A stretch of DNA of 64,000 nucleotides from Gonatopus flavifemur (GCA_018340375.1 JAFFJZ010000007.1:9548001-9612000), one strand, 5' to 3'. Shown: positions 26,767-38,690, numbered from the stretch's first letter. A program made the numbers and translations. The notes: generated by a model not told the origin, from the letters alone.

Positions 26767-27837
26767 TCAATTTCAATTTGATGATTTTTCGGTTATTTTG
26801 TGGTGATTTTCTGGAGTTTCACCTCAAAAATACCAAAAAGATTCCAAAAACGGACCACATTTTTTGGTGACCTTTTGGTGGCAGATTTGTTCAAAGCGAC
26901 CGTTAGTTTTCGATCACAAATAGGGCATTATATGGTAAAAACGATCTGGGTAATAATTTTTTGACCAAATTTTTACCAAACCAAAAAATAACCGGAAGTA
27001 AACAAAAAAAATTGGTCACTTTGGAATCGCTAGAGAAGGCGATTTGGAAGAAGATAGAGAAATTCTCACCACGCCAATGCTTCAGTCTGCGATTTTGAAT
27101 TACGTAACCATTTTTGACTATATAAGTATGGACTGCTAGTTGCCAACTTCAGATGTGTGCGCAACGTCTAATAACGTTGACAACGCCCCCATTGACCATC
27201 AACCAAAGAAGTAAATAAACAATATGGCAGCAGGGAAAATCTAGATATCATCTTGAATACTGAACATGCTTTTCTTACACGATTTCCTCATCTTATTAAT
27301 GCATTGTATAATAAAAGAAACTTGAGGAGAAGAATCATATACCTGCATACCAAAATTTTCATATACCTAAATTCGAACCTTGAATATGTTTAATATGATT
27401 ATATCCTCTTTAATATATTGTCAGAGGAGCAACAAAATCAACTAATTAATATGATGATATGAATTTGATGTAGCGCAAAACATGAATATCATAAAGTAAA
27501 TCAATAATAATAAACATCATCGCACACTGGTCCCTTCAAAATATAAGGAAGACACAAAATACACAGAAGTGGAAACCCTGGAACAACTATACTCCAAAAT
27601 TACTGCTTTTCACCATCGTTCATTGTTTCACTCCAGAAATTTGGATAATCGATCACCTCGAACATATTTCCAAATTTATTGAAATCTAACCAAAAATTTA
27701 TATTCACATTTCATACAAATACGTAATTCAGTTTTTGAATTGCCGCGTTTTTGGTTTATGGGCGAAGCTTAAATATCGAATTATCTCGTTGAACGTTGCG
27801 GACACATTTGATCCCATTTTCGGAGAAGAGTGAGTAC
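26767..27837. other. No gene; remnant of an interrupted inverted repeat
   Basis: TATAAGTATGGACTGCTAG near 27120-27140 recurs inverted at about 29048-29068, beyond the hAT element, so the hAT inserted into an older fold-back. TTGGT/ACCAA-rich text fills 26800-27010. Confidence 0.5.
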
Positions 27838-29036
27838 TAGTGATGGGCGATATTTATCGATATTTGTGGAAATCGATATTTTTTAGATGATATATCGATA
27901 CTTTTCTGTCCGATATATATCGTTATCGATATATTTTACCTTAAACATATCGAAATTCAATATATACTTTTTGGTGATGGATTCATAAAAATTTTCAACT
28001 GATCAGAAGAATAAAATATTTCTTGATTTTCCATTAGCTTGGAAAATTTTCTTTTCTGAGAGTGACCAACTGTGCATAATGTATGCACTTTTTCCCTTAG
28101 ATCAATTCATCAGAATATTTAATTAAATAGAATGGGCAATGAAAAAAATTGAACAATTTTAGAATTGGTCATATCGACTCTTGTTTACTCAAAACACCTA
28201 TCGGGAGCATGGATGTACAAGTCTGGAAACTTCGATGGTAAGGGAAGTCTCTATTGAAGGCTATGTTATTTGGTGCAATCTCCGCAATCTTTCGTAGTGT
28301 TGAAATATAGGTTTAATGCCGCGCGAAATTTTACCCACGAGTCGCGACGCTATGCCTCGATCGTCGCACCACTCATACATTTAATACATTCAATTATGAA
28401 TTGTATATTCACTTTTTCAATTTCGACGGTGATATTTGGATTTTCGACATTCATGGAAATCACGTTCAATATTCGCGTTCTTTTTCTTCTTATTGAATTT
28501 GGACATTTTGTACGAATGTCGGAAGCATCTATTATCTATCCACATTCCCATGCTGGTAGGGGCACTGAGAAAATAATTCAATTATATTTACTAAATGTTT
28601 TTTTGAATAGCGCGAATTGATTTTTTTTTCAATATAACCAAATTTGATTTTGATCAATCCACATTTATTTCCTGTAAATGAATGAGAATTGCGTTCATAT
28701 TGATTAAATATTCACTGTTAATAGAAACAACTTCAGTTCAATGAAACATTATTCATACCAAACAAATATTCAATTCGTCGTATTTTATAAAATATTTTTA
28801 AAATATAATCAAACCGTTCTTTCCGTATTTCAATAAGAATTCGAAAATGGTATTTATGCATAACAAATTCTTCAAACAATATTTATGTATGTCAAGATGT
28901 GATTATCAATATTATCGATATAATATCGAAAGAATACCGATACTTCGTTTCCGATATTTATCGCATATCGATATTTCAGTTACGATAAATATCGATACCC
29001 CAATATCGATATTTTGGTAAATATCGCCCACCACTA
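27838..29036. mobile_element. hAT-type element, TAGTG(A/G)TGGGCGATA termini, 8-bp TSD
   Basis: The left end TAGTGATGGGCGATATTTA and the right end, the inverse of TAGTGGTGGGCGATATTTAC, are flanked by an exact 8-bp duplication GTGAGTAC (27830-27837 and 29037-29044). Eight-bp duplications are the hAT hallmark. Both subterminal regions are packed with ATCGATAT-type repeats, probably transposase-binding motifs. The 1199-bp interior has a 116-codon plus-strand frame at 28270-28620 with no recognisable transposase, so I take the copy as non-autonomous. Confidence 0.85.
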
Positions 29037-29261
29037 GTGAGTACGCCCTAGCAGTCCATACTTATATAGTCAAAGGTAACCATGGTCTACGGTCTACTGA
29101 TCTTTTTTTCATACAAATCCACCTGCGGAAGAAATATCGCACTTGACCTCGTCTTGGAGGTTAATCCGGCACTGCACAAATCTTATCTGATCAAATCGAA
29201 TAAGAGGGGGTGAGAACTTTGTTTGGTTTATAATGAGATTCCACACAGCATTTGTCTAGCA

Positions 29262-29295
29262 CCTTTCAAAGTACTTGCAGCAAAGCTAGTCACTA
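29262..29295 (+). repeat. Repeat segment TAGCACCTTTCAAAGTAC (empty-site copy)
   Basis: About 34 bp match 47836-47867 and continue as gcTAgtcacta, the sequence that at 47.8-50.8 kb is interrupted by a 2.9-kb element. It therefore represents the uninterrupted form of that host repeat. Confidence 0.65.
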
Positions 29296-29437
29296 CCCTG
29301 CTGATGATACCAGGCAGATCCCAACGAGAAATAGTTGTCAGGCTTTGAACGGTTCCTGTTCAGATCTGCCTGGCATTTCCAGCACGATAGAAGAGGCTTT
29401 AAAAGTAACTATAAAATGACAAGGATCGTTTCTGCTG
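29296..29437. mobile_element. Short relative of the CCCTGCTGA fold-back MITE
   Basis: The left end CCCTGCTGATGATACCAG and the right end tctgctgggg share text with 22733-22985 (AATAGTTGTCAGGCTTTGAA, ctgcctggcatttccagc). An inner hairpin pairs ccaggcagatc with gatctgcctgg. Confidence 0.5.
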
Positions 29438-29478
29438 GGGTTATAATTTCCCAAAGAATATCTTATGCGACACAGTCA

Positions 29479-29710
29479 CACGGAGAAAAGTTTTATATTA
29501 AAGATTACTATATTCGTATGGTACTCTTGGGATATACTTTATTATGAGGCTCAGAATCATATTTATTCCAAATTCCAACATATTTATTCTTCTCTCCGCG
29601 AGAGAGTATGGTGAACTCTCATATACTTGTGGTTCATAACGACATAATCAAATATATCCCAAAAGTACAATATAAATATGGTAATCTCTAATATAATATT
29701 CTTTCTGTGC
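29479..29710. mobile_element. Fold-back MITE, CACGGAGAAAAGTTTTATAT end
   Basis: The left CACGGAGAAAAGTTTTATAT and the right inverse (CACAGAAAGAATATTATATT) continue into arms containing GGGATATACTTTATTATGAG-like text and its inverse (ATATATCCCAAAAGTAC). The interior differs from the other CACGG elements. Confidence 0.7.
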
Positions 29711-30841
29711 AGAAGAATTTGACAACGCCCTTACTCCGTTATTCTTGATGCAAAGCAGAGTTCCTAAATTATTCAGATTGTGTTGTATATGGCATCTTTT
29801 AGGGAACTTTGGACTATCTTCAAGGACTTTTACTCGGAAGATATGTTTGAGAAGTCTCTGTACTGCGTGGGATTCGATCCCAAACCTTATTCAATATGAT
29901 CTTTATTGAATTTTTTTAAGACTTGGAAGACGAGGAAGGTGAGGTTCGTTTGAACAAAGAAGGAACGATTCAAACGCATTGGTATGACTGCCGAATGTTT
30001 AAAGGTTGTTCAAAGAGTTTTTCATGGGCTCCGATAAAAAATATACTTTGGGAGTGACTATACCAACGATTGCGTCATCTTTCATATTTTCCTAATCAAA
30101 TTGTAATTGTAAGAAATGTAAAAGAAATTGATGGAAATAAATATCAAAAAGTATATCCCAAAAAATTGTATCAATATCCACAATCAGAGTCGAACGCGAA
30201 ATAGTGAAGAGAAATGGTCCTTCGACATTATAAAAATTCACTCTGCCCGTGAATAGGTACATGGTTTCCTCGACTGGTAGAATTGAAATGAAAATTTGGA
30301 AACAAATGTTTTTTTGTGAATATCTCACTTCTCTGATGATTCAGTTGACATTTCTGTGATTTATACATTTTATTATAATCGGATCATTAAAACATAAGTT
30401 ATACGCGGTGGTAAAAATAACTATTTCCGATGTTGCTGAAGTTTGAATCGTTTATTGAATGGAATTATGTCTAGTGGAGATTGATTTCTTATTCAATGAT
30501 TAGAATTTCCCGGTTACTGTATACAGGAAAATTCCGATTATTTTTTATAGTAATATACCGGGTATTTCAGAATTAACCGGGAACACTTCACAGACGTTAT
30601 TCTGCAATCAAAATACAATAATTCTCCAGATTGAGAATTTTGTTTTAGGTTTAGTTTTCAAGACATCAGCATTTTTAATGTCCATGCGCTAAATTGGGAA
30701 ACGGTGGATATCTGGAAGAAAAAAATTCAAATATCCCGGCATTGTTTGTTTAAAAGCTATAAGGATTCAAGATTGCTGGATTATGATTGACTGGAAGCCC
30801 AAAAATTTCAAATCGCTATAACTTTGAATTCAAAAATTATA

Positions 30842-31372
30842 TTAGGTGTTGGAATTAATTCGTAGCATTATACAAAAGCTGACATAGGTAGTACAGTATT
30901 CCGTTGTTACCTACAATAATCTATTCATCGTGAAACAGCTATTATTGGACGTCATTTGTTCTACATGTAACCTTTTTTTGAATCGTAAATAACAACTCTC
31001 CATAACTTATTGAACATGTCAAAATTTATACCGAATAAAGTGTTTTTGCGGGGAGTCTTACTCCATTACTTCAATATGAACAAAAGTGCTGCTGAAGCCC
31101 ATCGTATTTTAGTGGAAGTGTATGATGAACATGGTCTAGCTGAGCAAACGTGTCGAAAATGGTTTGCACGTTTCAAAGCTGGTGATTTCGACTTGAATGA
31201 TAAGGAGCGACCTGGCCAGCCATTGAGAGGCGTTTTGTAACGTGTAAACTGCTACTTCAACGGCAGAAAAACAAAGGTTTCTTGCATAGAATTGTCACTG
31301 GCGATGAGAAATGGATCCATTACGACAATCCGAAGCGCAGAAAGTCATGGGTTAAGCCAGGCCAACCATACG
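30842..31372 (+). mobile_element. Mariner-family element, internally deleted and truncated
   Basis: A TA dinucleotide (30840-30841) precedes a mariner-like 5' terminus TTAGGTGTTGGAATTAATTC. About 170 bp later the transposase begins. The right part is missing: coding similarity stops at about 31372, where an A-rich junction leads into the AGTAGTTG-type element. Confidence 0.75.
31016..31372 (+). pseudogene. Mariner transposase remnant
   Basis: From the ATG at 31016 the frame gives the N-terminal DNA-binding helix-turn-helix region of a mariner transposase (FLRGVLLHYFNMNKSAAEAH, then CRKWFARFKAGDFDLNDKER) and stops at 31238. A second segment in another frame (from about 31248) gives FLHRIVTGDEKWIHYDNPKR, which contains the first catalytic Asp motif (TGDEKW). 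By comparison with full-length mariner transposases of about 345 residues, roughly 70 residues between the segments are deleted, and the other catalytic Asp residues are absent. It cannot encode an active enzyme. Confidence 0.85.
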
Positions 31373-31640
31373 GAAAAAAAAGTAGTTGTCCCAACTAATA
31401 AGTAGTTGTGGGAACTGCTTTACGTAGACGCTTTTGAACCACCTACGAAACTAGCCGTCACAACTACTTTTCGTGGATGGCAGCGGAGTTGCAGCATCAA
31501 CGATCGAAGTAGTTCCTATAGCTACTTTATATTCCTCTGGAGATCTATTGAAATCGCATCATCCCTGATTGAAGTAGTCCTCACAACAACTTTATATCCT
31601 TCTGATATCTATGTAGAAATTCTCGCTAGTAAACCATGAG
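31373..31640. mobile_element. AGTAGTTG-type element, left part
   Basis: Starting in ACGGAAAAAAAAGTAGTTGT, this segment matches 40191-40330 (CAACTACTTTACGTAGACG versus caactgctttacgtagacg) and interrupts the mariner. AGTAGTTG-rich sequence resumes at 35880-36480, so the palindrome between is probably inserted within this element or within a composite of several. Confidence 0.55.
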
Positions 31641-31993
31641 GCACTTATCAGTTCATCCTCTTTACTGGTAAGGCACTAACGGGAAAACTTATGAGTAACT
31701 AGTAAGAATGTAACGCTCTCACCAAAGAGGGACTGATCAGGTAAACTAAGCAGATACTAGCAAGTAACTGATGAGGCACTTGCCAGTAACTGACGAGGAA
31801 TTTTTTGGAATGAATATGACTCTCTAAATATCTTGGAGTGGAATAGCACTCTTGAAAAATGTGTATTTCAGGGGGAAAAAAATCTGTCACAGACTTTAGT
31901 TATTTTTGTAAAAGAAAATAAAAATAATCCATTTTTATCTTTTCACCAACATCCCCAAACTCCGCAACATTCTATAATTGCTCATTGTACTGA

Positions 31994-32105
31994 TAGGAAT
32001 TTAATATGCACCTCCGAGGATTCGAACCGCTGTAATCAACCTACCTGAACGTGAACCTACATAACCTATGCCTAAACGATCTAAGCTAAACCGACACTTA
32101 CGTCT
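31994..32105 (-). repeat. tRNA-like (SINE-type) segment, copy 1
   Basis: On the minus strand the order is an A-box-like TTTAGCTTAGATCGTTTAGG, a spacer with repeated AGGTTATGTAGG/AGGTAGGTT, and a B-box-like GCGGTTCGAATCC. The acceptor ends do not pair, so it is not a functional tRNA. It matches 40617-40712. Confidence 0.5.
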
Positions 32106-32429
32106 GTGGTAGAAAAAGTTGCAACAAGTGTTCCTGGAGTACCTCGGTTGATTTCCTGTAGAACGATGTGTTACAATAATAATCAAATCAGACTCGATAA
32201 ATTTTTGAATCATTATAATATTAGGGATGAATATAGCGAAGTACTGAAAATTCTGTAATGATGTGCCAGTGAATAGAATTTGATTCCGACGTTGACAAAT
32301 TTCCAATCCATGTAATTTTCTAACCTCAAAATTTTTGAATCACATATACTTATATGATATATGTATTGTGAGAGGTTATATAATTTTATCAATAAAATTA
32401 ATTGAACTTACAATTATTGATGTATAATT

Positions 32430-35010
32430 TCATATGAAGTGAATTGTGAATTTGAAAGTGAATTTAATTCAATGTATATTAAATCGACGCTCAAAGTTTC
32501 TATTTTTTGCAATTCTTTGGTTTGAGTCTGTATCCAAATTTTTGTTTACTTTCAAGATCATTATTTCATTCTCTTGGAGACTTACAGAATTTCCTCATTG
32601 AAAGTGATTGTGCTGATCTGGAATACCTTTAGTTCTGTATGATACTAATAATTGATAATCCCAGGTGTCATTAGTCAATACCGCATATCTGAGTCACTGT
32701 GTTTGATACCATGTATTGATAAACAATAGTGAGTATACCCTGTAACAATAAAATATACTGCATATACTTAATCAATACCATGTATCGATGAACAATATTG
32801 GATGTAGTTGATCGATACCATGTATTCATGAACAATGTTGGATACAGTTGGTCTATGCCATGGATCGATGAACAAAATTGGATATAGTTGATCGATACCA
32901 CATATCCTTGTAGAAGATCATATTGAGCTTGTTTGAACTGTATATATGAACCTTAATGTTGATTTTATTTATGGAAATTGCAATTGTAGATCTCTTTCAA
33001 TTTCATAAAACTATTTTGAATTAAATCTTACGAAAGCTTTTCAAATTGATATTTCAGTACTGGATGTACTATACAGAAAATCATTTCAGTTCTTTGGGTT
33101 GATTTTTCATAAAAGAGTTTGGTTTTTGTGATTTATTAAGTTATACAAACAATTTTTACAAAAGCCCAGTAATTTTACACTTTTGAATCATGAAACATTT
33201 ATGCTGATACATAGTTCAAAGTTTTTTGTCTTTTCAGATACCCAAGAACGTTTCAAACAAAACATTTTATTCTGAGTATCTAGGTTTCATTGAAAACATA
33301 TGTCATTCAATGGAATATTTTAATCACAGCTTCTTGTATTGTAAGAGTTCCTTTCAGATTCATATACTCTTACTAAAATACATTGAAAATCTGAATTATT
33401 CTTTGACTTATTTTTCATGGGCTTTTTTAATGGCTTATGTATATGTTTATCAATCGTATAACACTAATATACAACTATCCAATTGCATTGTAAAATATAA
33501 CACCTTTTCATGTATACATCTCATACATCTGTACCGTTTACTGTGAAACATTCATTATTTTTCGAACATTTATCACAATTAATGAAATTATTATACATAA
33601 TTCAACCTCACATAAACAAGATATACTGAATGTTTCATAATGAAGGCCACAGGCCACAGATATATGAGATGTATACATGAAAAGGTGTTATATTTCACGA
33701 TGCAATTGGATAGTTGTATATTAGTGTTATACGATTAATAAACATATACATAAGCCATTAAAAAAGCCCATGAAAAGAGAATAAGTCAAAGAATAATTCA
33801 GATTTTCAATGTATTTTAGTAAGAGTATATGAATCTGAAAGGAACTCTTACAATACAAGAAGACTGTGATCAAAATATTCCATTGAATGACATGTTTTCA
33901 ATGAAATGTAGATACTTGAAATAAAATGTTTTGTTTGAAACGTTCTTGGGTATCTGAAGAGACAAAACACTTTAAACTATGTATCAGCATAAATGTTTCA
34001 TGATTCAAAAGTGTAAAATTACCGGGGTTTTGTAAAAATTGTTTGTGTAACTTAAGGCGATTCACCACAAGCCAAGTTACTAGATCCCTTCCCCCCCTCC
34101 AGTTTTCTCAGTAATCAATTTCAATGAGCAGGTGCATCTTCTTAGGCTATTGAGAAAAATGCAGCTACTCATTATTTTTCATTTTATGTGTTCGTTTTTG
34201 AGAAAACTGGGGGGAGAAATTAGGAATCTAGTAACTTTTGCAGGGAGTAATGAATCCCCTTAATAAATCACAAAAAACAAACTCTTTTATGAAAAATCAA
34301 CCCAAAGAACTGAAATGATTTTCAGTATAGTACATCCAGTACTGAAATATCAATTTGAAAAGCTTTCGTAAGATTTAATTAAAAATAGTTTTATGAAATT
34401 GAAAGAGATCTAAAATTGCAATTTCCATAAATAAAATCAACATTAAGGTTCATATATACAGTTCAAACAACCTCAATATGATCTTCTACAAGGATATGTG
34501 GTATCGATCAACTATATCCAATTTTGTTCATCGATCCATGGCATCGATCAACTGTATCCAATATTGTTCATGAATACATGGTATCAATCAACTACATCCA
34601 ATATTGTTCATCGATACATGGTATTGATTAACTATATCCAGTATTGTTTATTGTTACAGGGTATACTCACTATTGTTCATAAATACATGGTATCACACAC
34701 AGTGACTGATGAGGTATGAGTCATGAGGTATTGGCTAATGACACCTAGGATTATCAATTATTGGTATCATATAGAACTAAAGGTATTCCAGATCAGCACA
34801 ATCACTTTCAATAAGGAAATTCCATAAGTTTCCAAGAGAATGAAATAATCATCCTGAAAGTAAACAAAAGTTTAGATGAATATTCAAAACCAAGCATTGC
34901 AAGACATAGAAAATCTGAGCATCGATTTAATATGAATAAGTTGGGATATTTTATTCTAAGACAGGTGATATTTTAATTCACAAATAGGTGAAGTATAATT
35001 CACTCTCTAC
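32430..35010. repeat. Large palindrome (~2.5 kb), arms about 1.1-1.4 kb
   Basis: The left arm (about 32430-33560) recurs inverted as the right arm (about 33628-35010), with a loop of about 70 bp. Both arms encode the same chance frame (MVSINYIQFCSSIHGIDQLY at 32671-32901 minus and 34498-34719 plus), made of a GGTATCGATCAACTATATCC-type tandem motif of about 50 bp repeated around five times per arm. The right arm is longer because of a TTAA insertion at 34056-34259. No transposase was seen. Arm identity is high, roughly 90% by eye. It could be a giant fold-back transposon or a local inverted duplication. Confidence 0.9.
34056..34259. mobile_element. TTAA-flanked MITE (piggyBac type) inside one palindrome arm
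   Basis: TTAA at 34052-34055 and 34260-34263 bracket 204 bp beginning GGCGATTCACCACAAG and ending GTAATGAATCCCC. The left palindrome arm has the empty site (gatttaTTAAgttatac near 33130-33150). TTAA target duplication is the piggyBac signature. Inside, CCAGTTTTCTCA and its inverse form a further hairpin. Confidence 0.85.
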
Positions 35011-35487
35011 TTACGAGTGATACTCTTCATTCTAGTTTGAAAAGTGGAGAGATTCACTCTACTAAAGTGATCTTGTCACTCTTAGAGAGTGAAAGTGCTG
35101 ATGCATTTTACATTGAGAGTGGAAATTCCACCCTTAGAAATTTAGGGGGTATACTGTAGTAATAACTACAACTCTTCACTTAGAATATAGATGCAATTGA
35201 GAGAAATTACCTCTCGAGTCTTGAAATGAATAAAAAGTTATTTGCACTTATGAGTCATGCCAATATTGTTGCTCAATCCCTACTCATTTTTAAAGTTCAT
35301 CCATCAAAAATGTCGTCTTCTCTGATAAAAAATGCGAGGAACATTTTATTCAATCCAAGATTGAGAAGCTCATGTCTCTTCATTCAATTTATACCTGGAG
35401 TGAATACTTGTAATTATCAGTAGAGAAGATTTTACTCTATTATTATTAATTAGTTCAGATTATCAAATACTGATGAGTAACTCATTA

Positions 35488-35754
35488 CACGGAGAAAAAG
35501 GTATCTTGAAAAATACCATAATTTATGGAGTTTTGGCGTTGGTCTAACCCCAGTCAAAATATTTACGCGAAGATACCTCCAAAAGTACCATAACGGCTGG
35601 GACTTTTATGAGGAAGGTACCATACTTCTTCACAAAAGCCCAAGAAATTATGGGACTTTTAGAGGTTCGTTCACGTAAATATTTTGACTCGGGTCAGACC
35701 AACGCCAAAAATCCATGAATTATGGTATTTTTCAAGATATCTGTTTTCTCAGTG
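35488..35754. mobile_element. Fold-back MITE, CAC(G/T)GAGAAAA ends, TA duplication
   Basis: The left CACGGAGAAAAAGGTATCTT and the right inverse of CACTGAGAAAACAGATATCT are flanked by TA (35486-35487, 35755-35756). Arms of about 120 bp include TTTTGGCGTTGGTCTAACCC and its inverse. Confidence 0.88.
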
Positions 35755-36480
35755 TAGTTTGTCCCAATCAATGCTAGTTGGATCCAACTTATCAGTTATT
35801 GACTAGCCCCTTGCTAGTTTTTCCTAATTAGTTCTTCCTTCTTAGTACCTCATCGGTCATAGGGAAGAACTTGTAACATTTCTACCAAGGATTAAGATTA
35901 TGACTCCTACTATACATGTAGTTACCACAAAGACTTAATATACCTCTAGGATCCATTATGATCGTGACATTAGCGATCGAAGTAGTTATCATAACTAGAA
36001 TTTAGAAGTTTATGCAAATATAAATTTTTCATCTCCAAGAGAACCAAAAACGTGCGTACGTCCAGGGGACGTCTACATACGTCTCTCAAACGTCCTTTGG
36101 AGGTTCAAATGTCCGCCGGACATATTTCCGACGAGATCCAGAATTCTGAGATCTCTGACTTCGGCTTGTTTCGGCTTGCGTCGGGTCTGATAGACTCGAT
36201 TACGCGGGCGAATCGACTGGATTCGAGTGAGGCGCATTTCGGATATTCCGAGCAGCGTTCAACTTAGCTGTTGCAACGTGGCGTGCGTAGTTGTACCATC
36301 TACTTCAGCACAAAGTAACCTCAGAGCTTTCTCACAATGTTGTGGGAACTACTTCGATCTCAGAGAGGTGAAGTAGTTGTACCAGCTAACAAAATTCGTC
36401 GTGCTCAATAAGTGATGAGTCAAGACAACTTTGTGGTTATTTCCTACAACTACCCACGTCACAACTGAATCGTTTATTCC

Positions 36481-36684
36481 CAAAACCCCATAACTGACAA
36501 AAGTGAAACTTTTGGGAAATAAAAAATCACTGTATAATTCGATAAATACTTATTCCTTATGTAAGTCTTTTTTATAGGACATACCTAGTATCGAAACGAA
36601 TGTTTGTCGATGAAAACCTTTAGCATATTCTCATTATCCTTGACGGAAATAATTCAGATGTACCTGTGTAGTTATGGGGTTTTG
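36481..36684. mobile_element. Fold-back element, CAAAACCCCATAACT ends
   Basis: CAAAACCCCATAACT and its exact inverse AGTTATGGGGTTTTG bound 204 bp of AT-rich DNA with little inner pairing. Flanks are CC on both sides. It is probably a MITE of a different family. Confidence 0.6.
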
Positions 36685-37547
36685 CCAACAAACGAACTGA
36701 AAACTGGAATAAACTTTATTTCCAAGTATGTAATGGCTAATACACAAGAGTTGGAGTGAATTTTATTGTTTATAAATTAGTTATAGATAGTAAAACGGGG
36801 AAAAAACATATAAAACATAAAAATACATCTACTAGAACTGTATTTCTTTAATCATCCCCTTCATTGTCGCAGTCTTTATCGGTAGATGGCCATGTATAAA
36901 GTTCTGAATAGAACGGTTGCGCTTCATCCGGTATATACTGGAATATCTTTTTCAGGTCCTGAAAGAGCATATACGAAGCAGCTTCCAATTAACCTAAAAA
37001 AACTCAGGCTCAAGTATGTCCTGGTAAAAACGAAGTGTAACAAAATACATTTGCGATGCATACCACGGCTCGAAACACCACTCCGGGTACATTCGGATGA
37101 ACCTCGCAATGCACTGTAACTACAGTGTAACACTTTATTTTCACCAGGGTGTAGCACACGGTGCTTTTGAGTGATTTGAATTTGAAAAAAATGTTGACTC
37201 CAAAATACCCCTGTGGAGTTTTTTCAGTGAATTCGCGAACTTGAATTCATTTCGCGAATAGTGACAATATTATGCCAAGGAATAAGATACAGCACCATCA
37301 ATCGTGAATCTAAACTCGTCTGATATTAATTGCAGAAAAAATACATTTTCATCATAACCAAAATATCATGATAAATTGAATTAACACATTTGGAATTATG
37401 ATATTCATTTGATCAAACGTCCACATAATCACACAACTATTGTGATTGAGAAATGTCAAGATCTTAAAGCGTGTCCTGGTCAACCGAACACTCGTGGGTA
37501 GATAAATAATAGATAGAATCACATAGGACGAGTAATCTCCAACGCTC

Positions 37548-37561
37548 TCCTGTTATCCTGG
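37548..37561 (+). promoter_or_regulatory. TCCTGTTATCCTGG motif, copy 1
   Basis: This is the first of three exact 14-base copies in about 6 kb of mostly unique DNA, all in the same orientation. Flanking sequence is not shared among the copies. The function is unknown. Confidence 0.4.
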
Positions 37562-38458
37562 TAGAAAAGCAAGTTCGCGCTTTGAAGCTCAAATTGATAT
37601 AAATCCTGTTATCGTTTTGCCATTAATCAAGTGTTTGTGTTTACACGTATGTACATCCACACCGAACAAGAATGTTCTACATATATACACAACGATATCA
37701 ACACGCCTTATAATTAGTCCTCAAAGGCACCCGTGATGCGTTTAATGAAGTTGTCAATTTACTTGCTCTTCCTCTATTCATTTCGAGAAATCATTCCACA
37801 ATACAGACATATAATTCACCATTCAATTACATTGAACAAAAGATGATGGTATCATTAATATTGAATCCACGTTCACATAGGAGAAGTGAAAACTTTCTGT
37901 TCGTGCTCTGAAAAGAAAAACTGTGGGTGGGAATATGTACTGTATTCGTGTATGCGCACATATGTACAGACATAGATACACACACATACAAACATACATA
38001 CAGAGCTCGATATGTCATATAGATTCTATACATTATCGAGTACACGCAATCGGATGGATGGTATTTTTTTAAATGCCTCTGCGTCATGATAGCCTGTGAT
38101 CAATGTCTGAAATTAAGATGCACGGAAGACGGATTGTTCGTTGCGAGACGTAAAGTGATTGAAAAAGAAATCTTTCGAAGGAAATGTGATATAAAGGAAT
38201 GATGATCGATACATAATAATAATATTTTCATGTTTTCTTCCGTTTTTTCATTTGAAATTATAATCATTCGAATCAAATGAAATCAGTTATTTTGAAAAAA
38301 TCTTCTTGTATGGAAAAAAATCATTATTCGGGAAGAGAGAAATGCACATCATCGTTCGATGATTTTATCGATTCGGGGGTTCATGAAAGAAAGAGAGAAG
38401 AAGAGGAGGTGGAAAAAAAGGAACGTTGAAATGGTTCCCTTGACTCGTTGCGTCGATA

Positions 38459-38472
38459 TCCTGTTATCCTGG
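38459..38472 (+). promoter_or_regulatory. TCCTGTTATCCTGG motif, copy 2
   Basis: The second exact copy lies at the edge of a GC-richer unique stretch (38450-38800) that looks like candidate regulatory or exonic DNA. Confidence 0.4.
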
Positions 38473-38531
38473 CTGAATGCGGACACGGCGTCCTATTTTC
38501 GGTATCCAAAAGACGCGTAAAACTAACATGA

Positions 38532-38690
38532 CCAACCCCCAACAACGGACCCGTTCCAATTGGCTTAAACGTACATTCTAATTCCTCGGAGGATAACGTT
38601 CCTGAGTTATGGCTTCCTGGTGGCGGGAATGCTTCTGGCGGCGCTTCGTTGACGAGTGACAGGACTTTGACGAGTCGAAGACAAGCCCCG
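38532..38690 (+). other. Coding-like open stretch in a GC-rich island
   Basis: A 53-codon open frame without ATG lies in an island of unique, GC-rich DNA. It includes VPELWLPGGGNASGGASLTS, and the frame closes with TAA at 38691. No strong splice sites border it. It could be part of an unrecognised exon or conserved non-coding DNA. Confidence 0.15.

Noticed and set aside
28270..28620. 116-codon frame inside the hAT element as its transposase
   Set aside because: No hAT dimerisation or catalytic motifs are visible, and it is low-complexity hydrophobic sequence.
24261..29174. A single 4.9-kb hAT element between the two CAGTGCCGGATT(T/A)A ends
   Set aside because: The adjacent 8-bp sequences (gtcattta and cacaaatc) do not match, and several unrelated insertions lie between.
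31990..32105. Genuine tRNA gene on the minus strand
   Set aside because: The A and B boxes are present, but the acceptor ends do not pair and the spacer is too long. A second degenerate copy exists at 40.6 kb, so it is SINE-like.
32671..34719. Matching frames MVSINYIQFCSS... on both strands as paralogous genes
   Set aside because: They are the two arms of the palindrome reading a short tandem repeat, not protein-coding genes.
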